Under the pieces are notes generated by a model. The model was not told the DNA's origin. It searched no databases and saw nothing but the letters and a program-made list of their open reading frames with translations. From JBMNNU01 sp050942695 (lineage in GTDB: Bacteria > Chloroflexota > UBA6077), in assembly GCA_050942695.1 (NCBI GenBank), contig JBMNNU010000098.1, forward strand, positions 1 through 11,299: 11,299 bases of DNA, in the 5' to 3' direction. How positions within the stretch are numbered: the first letter of the stretch is position 1; the number at the start of each line of letters is the position of its first letter. This document shows positions 1 through 5,768 of the stretch, piece by piece. A program made the position numbers and the translations under genes.

Positions 1-2
1 AC

Positions 3-110
3 TCCAAGCCCTGTTCGATAGACAAAAATGGCATTCACAACTGTTGTTACTTCAGCTACCCGTACTGCCGGGAGGGAATCTGCGGATTAAGGGAGTACAA
101 CGTACCTTGA
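3..110 (+). CDS. 3' end of a probable small Cys-rich protein (partial)
   Basis: A reading frame open from the left edge ends at TGA 108-110. The 35 visible residues contain five cysteines (codons at 12, 42, 45, 66 and 81), giving a C-x10-C-C-x6-C-x4-C pattern with several Tyr and Gly residues. About two thirds of its codons end in G or C, as in the neighbouring genes, whereas the overlapping open frame 2-133 is near 50%. The cysteine spacing suggests a metal-binding or disulfide-rich protein, which would suit a gene 32 bp upstream of a Fur-family regulator. I do not recognise the family and the start lies outside the window. It could still be a chance open frame. Confidence 0.4.
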   Translation, partial: SKPCSIDKNGIHNCCYFSYPYCREGICGLREYNVP

Positions 111-129
111 CGATACATCAGCTCGTCAA
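107..129. promoter_or_regulatory. Inverted repeat over the putative promoter of the Fur-family gene
   Basis: Perfect 7-bp arms TTGACGA (107-113) and TCGTCAA (123-129) are separated by 9 bp. The left arm contains a possible -35 (TTGACG, 107-112). An 18-bp spacer leads to a weak -10 (TAGCAT, 131-136), immediately before the ATG at 143. The position suits an autoregulatory operator, but its geometry differs from the 7-1-7 palindrome before the binding-protein gene, so it may serve another regulator. The site overlaps the stop codon of the upstream Cys-rich frame. Binding is inferred only. Confidence 0.35.
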
Positions 130-142
130 TTAGCATTGCGCT

Positions 143-601
143 ATGAAAAATTGTCAACCCAACTGCTGCAACACTTCCACTTCCATAGCTCCAACGGTGC
201 TTCGCGGGCTTGCATCTCACGGCTACTCCATCACAGGCCAGCGGCGCTCCCTGGTAGAGTATGTCGTGTCCTGCCCCAGGCACTTCACTGCTGATGAACT
301 ACTGCGCGACCTGCAGACCGAAGGGGTAAAAGTAGGGCGCGCAACCGTCTTTCGGACCCTAGATATTCTGGAACAGATGGGATACGTGAGTCGCGTTAGA
401 GATGGTGGCCGCATGGCCTACACAGCCTGCACCATGCGTGACCACCACCACCATCTGGTCTGCTCCCAATGTGGCCAAGTCCTTCACCTGGAAGGCTGCC
501 CGGTTTCAGAGCTTCTCGAAGAGCTACAATCTCGCACGGGCTATCGCATACAGCACCACAACCTGGAGGTCGCCGGGGTTTGCCCCGACTGCCAGAAGTG
601 A
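143..601 (+). CDS. Fur-family metal-responsive transcriptional regulator (Zur-like)
   Basis: This 152-aa protein has Fur-family length and layout: a winged helix-turn-helix at about residues 25-95, with recognition helix GRATVFRTLDIL at 65-76, then a C-terminal metal-binding dimerisation domain. The His cluster DHHHHLVC (100-107), C107/C110 and C147/C150 (two CxxC pairs for structural zinc), C119 and HHN (138-140) are the expected ligands. Family knowledge says such proteins bind palindromic boxes as metal-loaded dimers and repress uptake genes. The metal ABC importer genes downstream favour zinc (Zur) or manganese over iron, but sequence alone does not settle this. The N-terminus is unusually Cys-rich (C4, C8, C9). 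No Shine-Dalgarno sequence precedes the ATG, and the in-frame GTG at 197 also lacks one, so the start is uncertain and could be leaderless. Confidence 0.93.
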   Translation: MKNCQPNCCNTSTSIAPTVLRGLASHGYSITGQRRSLVEYVVSCPRHFTADELLRDLQTEGVKVGRATVFRTLDILEQMGYVSRVRDGGRMAYTACTMRDHHHHLVCSQCGQVLHLEGCPVSELLEELQSRTGYRIQHHNLEVAGVCPDCQK

Positions 602-674
602 AAAGGCTCACTATATTTTCAATTTTGGCCCGTTCCTTGCTTAATGGCCCTGAAAAGATGTTGAGGATACCCTT

Positions 675-1499
675 GTGGAAATTATTCTGCCCCCCGCCCT
701 TGAGATCATCGGGTTAACCGTCGGCTACGGCGACACACCTATCCTGTCGAATGTCACCGCTACAATACCCAGGGCAGCTCAGGTTGCTGTAGTGGGTCCC
801 AACGGTGCCGGCAAGTCAACCCTGTTTAAAGCGCTGGTTGGGTTGTTGCCAGTTACCTCCGGAAAACTGCTGCTGTATGGACGACCGTTAGGTGGGCAGA
901 TAAAGCGGATCGCCTACGTCCCGCAGCGAGCTGAGATCGATTGGCGCTTCCCGGTGACGGTGTTGGACGTCGTGCTAATGGGGAGATACGGCCACCTCGG
1001 TTGGTTTCGCCGGCCGGGGCCAAAGGAGAAAGACTTAGCGATGGGCTGCCTTCGGGAGCTGGGCATCGAACAGCTAGCTTACCGGCCTATCGGGGAGCTT
1101 TCGGGGGGGCAACAGCAGAGGGTCTTCTTCGCCCGAGCCCTGGCCCAGCAGCCCGACCTGCTCGTCCTGGACGAGCCCTTCTCAGGGGTGGATACACCAA
1201 CCCAGGAGGCTGCGCTGGAGTTGCTGGCCGACCTTCGGGGCAGAGGAATCACTGTAATGCTCTCCACCCACGACCTACCGTTGGCTTCTGCTCGGTTCGA
1301 CCATCTCATGTTGTTGAACCGCCGATTGGTGGCCTTTGGGCCGCCCGGTGAAACTATCAACACCACCACGCTTTCGGCGGCTTTTGGCTCCCAACTCATC
1401 TTCTACCGGGAGAACGGCGAGGTTATGGCCTTAGCCGACTGCTGCTGCCCGTATGGAGATGCACGTCGGAGTATTGTCGCTGGGGACAGGGCGAGATGA
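675..1499 (+). CDS. znuC: Zinc/manganese-type ABC importer, ATP-binding protein
   Basis: This 274-aa cytoplasmic ATPase powers metal uptake through the permease encoded next. All ABC motifs are present: Walker A GPNGAGKS (41-48), Q-loop at Q84, signature LSGGQ (142-146), Walker B LLVLDEP (162-168) and the switch His H199. The stretch DWRFPVTVLDVVLMGRYG (89-106) is typical of the Mn/Zn (MntB/SitB/ZnuC) branch. The start is GTG 675, with GAGGAT about 7 nt upstream. The gene lies 73 bp after the regulator and overlaps the permease by 4 bp (ATGA), indicating translational coupling. Its C-terminus has a run of three cysteines (C256-C258) beyond the usual core. The symbol is a family label: zinc and manganese cannot be separated from sequence alone. 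Confidence 0.93.
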   Translation: MEIILPPALEIIGLTVGYGDTPILSNVTATIPRAAQVAVVGPNGAGKSTLFKALVGLLPVTSGKLLLYGRPLGGQIKRIAYVPQRAEIDWRFPVTVLDVVLMGRYGHLGWFRRPGPKEKDLAMGCLRELGIEQLAYRPIGELSGGQQQRVFFARALAQQPDLLVLDEPFSGVDTPTQEAALELLADLRGRGITVMLSTHDLPLASARFDHLMLLNRRLVAFGPPGETINTTTLSAAFGSQLIFYRENGEVMALADCCCPYGDARRSIVAGDRAR

Positions 1500-2380
1500 G
1501 CGCATTGGTCGATCCCTTGCTGGCTCCACTCGCCTACCAGTTCATGCAGCGGGGAATGGTCGCATCGGTGATAGTTGGGGTGTTGTGCGCCGTGGTGGGA
1601 TGCTACGTGGTTCTCAAGGGAATGGCCTTCCTGGGGGATGCCCTGGCTCACGCTATCCTGCCGGGAGTTGCCGTCGCCTACCTGGTCAAGGGAGATATGT
1701 TGGTTGGCGCTATGGTGGCAGCCGTGCTCGCGGCGTTGGCTATCGGGATCTTCTCTCGCCATGGACGGGTGAAAGAAGACACGGCCATAGGTATAGTCTT
1801 CGCGGCCGCCCTCGCGCTGGGAGTTGCCTTGATGAGCACTGCCAAGAGCTACACCACCGACCTCGCTCACGCCCTGTTTGGCAACGTGTTAGGTGTGGGC
1901 GAAAGGGATCTGCTGTTGATCGCCCTGTTGGCGGTGGCCGTACTGGCGGTGGTGGCGCTTCTCTACAAGGAGTTCCTGCTGGTTTCCTTCGACCCGGTGA
2001 TGGCTGCTACCCAGCAGTTGCCTGTCGGCGCACTGCGGAACCTCATGCTGGTGTTGTTAGCTTTCACGGTGGTGATCTCACTGCAATCGGTTGGCATCGG
2101 GCTGGTAGCGGCAATGCTCGTGACGCCGGCCGCCACAGCACAGTTGCTGACTCGCAGGCTCCCATCAATGATGGCCACCGCTGCAGCCATCGGAGCGATC
2201 TCTGCAGTGGCCGGTCTCTATCTATCCTACTACATCAACGTTGCCTCGGGTGCGGCTATCGTCCTGGTCTGCACCGCCTTCTTCCTGTTGGCCTACCTCT
2301 TTACGCCAGGAAGAGGCGTCTTCTGGAGTCTGAGACGTAGGGCAGCTACCAAAATGAAGCAACTAACAAGCAACGATTAG
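1496..2380 (+). CDS. znuB: Zinc/manganese-type ABC importer, permease (ABC-3 family)
   Basis: This 294-aa polytopic inner-membrane protein forms the metal channel. Hydrophobic segments lie at about 21-41, 50-64, 68-86, 97-113, 138-157, 181-196, 198-215, 225-247 and 251-269. The family motif GDALAHAILPGV (47-58) and a late LVTPAATAQLL segment (208-218) are conserved features of ABC-3 metal permeases. Length matches the family. Translation starts at an ATG overlapping the ATPase stop codon, so the two subunits are probably made in a fixed ratio. The basic tail (RRRAA, 280-284) is likely cytoplasmic. The binding protein that would deliver metal is convergent, with only 21 bp between the two stop codons and no clear terminator. 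Confidence 0.93.
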   Translation: MSALVDPLLAPLAYQFMQRGMVASVIVGVLCAVVGCYVVLKGMAFLGDALAHAILPGVAVAYLVKGDMLVGAMVAAVLAALAIGIFSRHGRVKEDTAIGIVFAAALALGVALMSTAKSYTTDLAHALFGNVLGVGERDLLLIALLAVAVLAVVALLYKEFLLVSFDPVMAATQQLPVGALRNLMLVLLAFTVVISLQSVGIGLVAAMLVTPAATAQLLTRRLPSMMATAAAIGAISAVAGLYLSYYINVASGAAIVLVCTAFFLLAYLFTPGRGVFWSLRRRAATKMKQLTSND

Positions 2381-2401
2381 CGAGAGCGAATTTCCTAAAC
2401 G

Positions 2402-3487
2402 CTACTTCAACGCTTCTACGATCGTTCGCGTGTTGTACCCCATCATCTCCAGGTAGGTAGCGGCATCGCCTCCAGCGTCTGTCAGAGAGTGGGTGTAGAG
2501 CCGGGTTACCTCCTTAACCCCCGTCTCCTGGGCTATCTGCAGGGCTAGCTGGGGGTTGACGCCGGTTTCCACGAAGATCGCTTTCGCCCCGGTTGTCTTG
2601 ATTTGGTCGATCAGTTGGGCCATCTGCTGCGCAGATGGGGACGCTCCCGTTCCGACGCTTGGAATCACCGCTCCCACGACCTCGAACCCATATCTATCAG
2701 CATAGTAGCCGAAGCTTTCGTGGCTGGTCACCAGCAATCGCTGCTCCGGAGGCAACTGCGATACCTGCTCGGTGATCCAGGCATCTAGCTCTTTCAGCTT
2801 GGCAATGTAAGCTTTGGCGTTCGAAGCGTAAACATCCGCTCCATCAGGGTCGATTTCGCTGAAGCCCTTCTGCAGATTCTCCACATACTTGATCACATGG
2901 TTGGGGTCGAGCCAGAAGTGTGGGTCCGCGTCGTGGTGATGCTCTTTCTCGGCCTCGTGCCTGTCCCCGGTGCCATTTTCTTCATGAGACTCCCGGCTGG
3001 GGATCCCAGCCGCGGCCTCGATTACGGGAGTCTGCCCGCTGCTGTTTTCAAGTAAAGGCTTGAGAAACTCTTCCAGGCCTGCGCCGTTAACGATCAACAA
3101 ATCGCTGTCTGCGATCCTCGCTGCATCGACAGGGGTGGGCTCGAAGTTGTGGGGGTCGGCGTCGGGTGGGACCAGTGAGTCTATCTCGAATCTACTTCCC
3201 GTCACGTTTCGGGCGATGTCGGCTAAAAAGCTTACGGTAGCCAGGGCGGTTTTAGAAGGGTTGTTGGCTGATGCTTGAGGCGATGGTTCCGGCGCCCCAG
3301 GCGGTGTGGCTTCTTGAGCTACGCCGGTTGGAGTTGCGACGGACTCGGCTCCGGGAGCTGTGGCGGTTGGGGTGGAGGCCTGATTTGCTTCAGGTATTGG
3401 TGTCGGCGCTGGCGAGGCTGCACAACTGCTGGCAATGGCAACAGCCAGCAAAGCCGCTAGAGTGGAGATGAGCCGCGTTTTGACCAT
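2402..3487 (-). CDS. znuA: Zinc/manganese-type ABC importer, substrate-binding lipoprotein
   Basis: This extracytoplasmic metal-binding protein (cluster A-I family) is 361 aa from ATG 3487. That start is preferred over a further in-frame ATG at 3571 because it has AAGGAT just upstream, begins a signal peptide, and the longer version would run through the promoter and operator. A hydrophobic signal (about 5-20) leads to C22 in an atypical lipobox (ASSC), then a Pro/Ala/Thr-rich linker to about 79. Predicted metal ligands are H113 (DPHNFEP), H190 (DPHFWLDP), H256 (SHESFGY) and D337. A His-rich loop (about 168-187, including EKEHHHD) lies before H190, a trait common in zinc-specific members, so zinc is favoured. 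The gene is convergent to its permease and ATPase, so its level can be set separately by its own promoter. Confidence 0.93.
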   Translation of the reverse strand: MVKTRLISTLAALLAVAIASSCAASPAPTPIPEANQASTPTATAPGAESVATPTGVAQEATPPGAPEPSPQASANNPSKTALATVSFLADIARNVTGSRFEIDSLVPPDADPHNFEPTPVDAARIADSDLLIVNGAGLEEFLKPLLENSSGQTPVIEAAAGIPSRESHEENGTGDRHEAEKEHHHDADPHFWLDPNHVIKYVENLQKGFSEIDPDGADVYASNAKAYIAKLKELDAWITEQVSQLPPEQRLLVTSHESFGYYADRYGFEVVGAVIPSVGTGASPSAQQMAQLIDQIKTTGAKAIFVETGVNPQLALQIAQETGVKEVTRLYTHSLTDAGGDAATYLEMMGYNTRTIVEALK

Positions 3488-3554
3488 AGCGCTATCCTTA
3501 ATCTGTTTGGGTTCCCCTGTTACTCTATGCAAGATCAGGCCAACTATCGGATGA

Positions 3555-3584
3555 ATGATACTTAGTATCAAAAAAAGGAGTCAA
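3555..3584 (-). promoter_or_regulatory. Predicted sigma-70-type promoter of the metal-binding lipoprotein gene
   Basis: Reading the minus strand, TTGACT (3584-3579) matches the -35 consensus at 5 of 6 positions and TATCAT (3560-3555) matches the -10 at 5 of 6, with an 18-bp spacer. Transcription would start near 3548, leaving a leader of about 60 nt before ATG 3487. A Fur-type palindrome overlaps the -10 and spacer, so a bound repressor would block polymerase. Confidence 0.6.
3556..3570. promoter_or_regulatory. Fur/Zur-type operator (perfect 7-1-7 palindrome)
   Basis: TGATACTTAGTATCA is a perfect 7-1-7 inverted repeat. It differs from the classical Fur-family 7-1-7 consensus TGATAATNATTATCA only at symmetric positions 6 and 10. 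It overlaps the predicted -10 of the binding-protein gene. The Fur-family gene at 143-601 is the obvious candidate repressor. The palindrome is seen directly; the regulator that binds it is inferred. Confidence 0.65.
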
Positions 3585-3587
3585 GCT

Positions 3588-3845
3588 TTGCCTGCCTCCG
3601 GATACAACTTCGTTACAACTGGATTATTTGCCTCTTTTTTAGCCAAGGCTCTTGACAACCACTACATTGGGCGATGATGATTAGGGCCACCTAACTTGCA
3701 ATTCCCAGATGTTGCCGAAATCGGCGCAATTTGTCGCTAAAAGCTGTTACCTTTCAGGTTGTTGATCCGTTAATCCCTGTGAAGAGCTTAACGTCTTGTA
3801 GCCGATTGAGTAGAAGGATACTGATAAACGTGTAGGAGTTGGCCG
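3588..3845. other. Noncoding divergent intergenic region
   Basis: With the binding-protein start at 3487, 358 bp separate it from the amidase gene, and the stretch beyond its promoter holds no credible gene. A consensus -35 TTGACA (3652-3657) on the plus strand is followed after 18 bp by a weak GATGAT (3676-3681), a possible amidase promoter with a long leader. Perfect 6-bp arms CGTTAA (3768-3773) and TTAACG (3788-3793) form an inverted repeat with a 14-bp gap, a possible operator. No terminator hairpin with a following T-tract is evident. Confidence 0.4.
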
Positions 3846-5756
3846 GTGACTAAGCTGCGTTCATCGTTGGTTGGGGTGAAGTGTTTCCCACCAGCAATAG
3901 CTGTTCTATCGTTGCTTCTCTTCCTGAGCTTCCTTCAAGTACCTGCCGTCGGGGCTCAACAGGCGCCTACCCCGGAACCCATCATCCTGGCGACCGGCAC
4001 GCCTGCGCCCGGGCAGATCGTTTATGAGGTGAAGAAGGGGGATACGCTATACTCCATAGGCAGGGCTTTCGGTGTGAAGCCGGCTGATATCCAGGCACTC
4101 AACAACATACAAGATCCAAACTCGATCAAGTATGGACAGAAGATTCTGATACCGGCAGGAGGCCAGCCCGCATCTACGCCCGCCACGCCGCCACCAGCGT
4201 CGCCCACCACCCAGCCGCAGCCTACATCTGAACCTGGCCCAACGCCCACATCTGAACCCGCGCCGCCGCCCCCGGCGCCTACTCCCGCACAGACAGGCGC
4301 ACCGCCAGCCACCCCCGCGGAAGACCCGTGGTACTTTGAGGAGACAGGGTTTCGGATAGCGAACGAGCAGTTCTGGAACTACTTCAATAGGCGTGGAGGG
4401 GTGCAGACGTTTGGATATCCGATCTCTAAGGAATTTTTGCTGTTAGGGTTCAGGGTACAGTTTTTCCAGAGGTTGATTATGCAGCTCAACCCCGACGGGT
4501 CGGTGGCGACGATGAACCTGCTGGACGAGGGGCTGATGCCTTATACTCGGATCAACTACTCTACATTCCCTGCACCGGATCCGCAGATGGCGGAGAGTGC
4601 GCCGAAGGCTGGGGAGGAGGGGTATTTCGATAAGCTGTTGGGGTTTGTCAAGGAGAAATCACCTGATGAGTGGGAAGGTCTGAAGACAAATTTCTACAAG
4701 ATGTTTAACGAGACAGTGCGGTATGAGGACGCCTATCCAGGAGGAGAGGTGGATAGGGGGATCATGCCAGCGATCAACCTAGAGCTGTGGGGAGTGCCGA
4801 CGAGCGCTCCGGCGTACGATCCTAATAACAACAACTTCGTGTATCTGCGGTTTCAGCGAGGGATCATGCACTACGACAAGACGAGTGGGGCGACGCAGGG
4901 GTTGTTGTTGGGGGACTACCTGAAGTCGATCATCACAGGGATCAACTTGCCTGCGGATTTGGAAGAGCAGGCGAAGGGGTCGAGGTTCTACCGGCAGTAC
5001 AACCCGTTAGCGCCTAACGGTTTGAACCGGCCAAACGAGCTGCCAGGAACTGACATGCGGGATGCGTTTGGTCGGGACGGGCTTGTGGTGATAGACCCAG
5101 GCCACGGCGGTACGCAGATAGGGGCGGCGCACGGATATGCAGATGGGACGATCCTGCAGGAGAAGAACCTGAATTTGAAGGTGGCGCTGAAGGTAGCGGA
5201 CCTACTGAGGCGGGGAGGGCGGCAGGTGCTGCTGACGCGTGAGAGCGACACGATGGTGAACAGCGGAGGGATGGACCTGACAGGTGACGGGAAAGTGACG
5301 GTAGACGACGACCTGCAGGCACGGATAGATATAGCGAACAACTCAGGAGCCGGGCTGTTGCTGTCGATACACTTCAATGGGAGCAGTAACACCGAGCTAT
5401 GCGGGGCGGAGGTATACTACAACGGGAAGAGGGAGTTCAGCGATAAGAACAAGCAGTTTGCGCAGATGGTTCTGGACAACCTGTTGGCGTCGACGAAGGC
5501 AGCGGGGTACAACCTACAGAGTCGGGGTGTGAAGGAGGACGAGAGGGCAGTAGGAAAGGGGAACTCGTTCTATCTGTTAGGGCCGACAGAGAAGCACAAA
5601 CCGAGGGCGACGCAGATGGTTGGGGCGCTGGTAGAGGGAGCATTTTTATCGAACAAGGGAGATGCGGAGATGGTGAAGGAGGAGAGGTTCCTCGATGCCG
5701 TCGCCGCCGGCTACGCTCAGGCTATCCAGCAATACTTCCAGACCATCGGGAGGTAG
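3846..5756 (+). CDS. Secreted N-acetylmuramoyl-L-alanine amidase with LysM and LGFP-like repeats
   Basis: This 636-aa exported enzyme is predicted to cleave the amide bond between MurNAc and the peptide stem of peptidoglycan. The GTG start has AGGAG 7 nt upstream. A signal peptide (1-37, cleavage after AVGA) is followed by a LysM domain (about 58-104), a Pro/Thr/Ser linker with repeated PTSEP (105-160), a middle region with two LGFP-like repeats (about 189-235 and 315-362), and a C-terminal Amidase_3 domain (about 411-633). Zinc ligands are H420 (DPGHGG), E439 and H509 (SIHFN), and the catalytic Glu is E598 (EGAFLSN). An EF-hand-like loop, DLTGDGKVTVDD (477-488), sits inside the catalytic domain. 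Codon choice from about 4330 to 5690 favours G-ending codons, unlike both gene ends. Roles could include cell separation, wall turnover or spore/envelope remodelling. Confidence 0.93.
   Translation: MTKLRSSLVGVKCFPPAIAVLSLLLFLSFLQVPAVGAQQAPTPEPIILATGTPAPGQIVYEVKKGDTLYSIGRAFGVKPADIQALNNIQDPNSIKYGQKILIPAGGQPASTPATPPPASPTTQPQPTSEPGPTPTSEPAPPPPAPTPAQTGAPPATPAEDPWYFEETGFRIANEQFWNYFNRRGGVQTFGYPISKEFLLLGFRVQFFQRLIMQLNPDGSVATMNLLDEGLMPYTRINYSTFPAPDPQMAESAPKAGEEGYFDKLLGFVKEKSPDEWEGLKTNFYKMFNETVRYEDAYPGGEVDRGIMPAINLELWGVPTSAPAYDPNNNNFVYLRFQRGIMHYDKTSGATQGLLLGDYLKSIITGINLPADLEEQAKGSRFYRQYNPLAPNGLNRPNELPGTDMRDAFGRDGLVVIDPGHGGTQIGAAHGYADGTILQEKNLNLKVALKVADLLRRGGRQVLLTRESDTMVNSGGMDLTGDGKVTVDDDLQARIDIANNSGAGLLLSIHFNGSSNTELCGAEVYYNGKREFSDKNKQFAQMVLDNLLASTKAAGYNLQSRGVKEDERAVGKGNSFYLLGPTEKHKPRATQMVGALVEGAFLSNKGDAEMVKEERFLDAVAAGYAQAIQQYFQTIGR
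5274..5309 (+). other. EF-hand/dockerin-like calcium loop within the amidase
   Basis: Residues 477-488 read DLTGDGKVTVDD, matching the 12-residue calcium-loop pattern Dx[DNT]xDGxVxxxD seen in EF-hands and dockerins. The loop lies between the second (E439) and third (H509) zinc ligands of the amidase, so it is an insertion in the catalytic domain and not a separate dockerin module. Calcium binding is inferred. Confidence 0.55.
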
Positions 5757-5768
5757 CCGTTTTTTCTG

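Noticed and set aside
2..133. Open frame in the second reading frame at the left edge
   Set aside because: Its third-position GC is near 50%, unlike the neighbouring genes, and the overlapping third frame is more gene-like.
1453..2340. Long open frame of 295 codons on the plus strand overlapping the permease
   Set aside because: It is a shifted-frame shadow: rich in Gly, Arg and His without domain logic, while the overlapping frame gives a clear ABC-3 permease with the ATGA coupling.
3488..3571. N-terminal extension of the metal-binding lipoprotein from ATG 3571
   Set aside because: It would place the promoter and operator inside the coding sequence and put extra residues before a normal signal peptide; ATG 3487 has a ribosome site.
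5004..5020. Inverted repeat CCGTTA-N5-TAACGG in the amidase gene as a terminator
   Set aside because: It is inside a continuous coding frame and has no T-tract; it is most likely chance.
5757..5768. Cobalamin riboswitch before cbiA
   Set aside because: The gap is only 12 bp and follows the amidase stop directly, leaving no room for a riboswitch.
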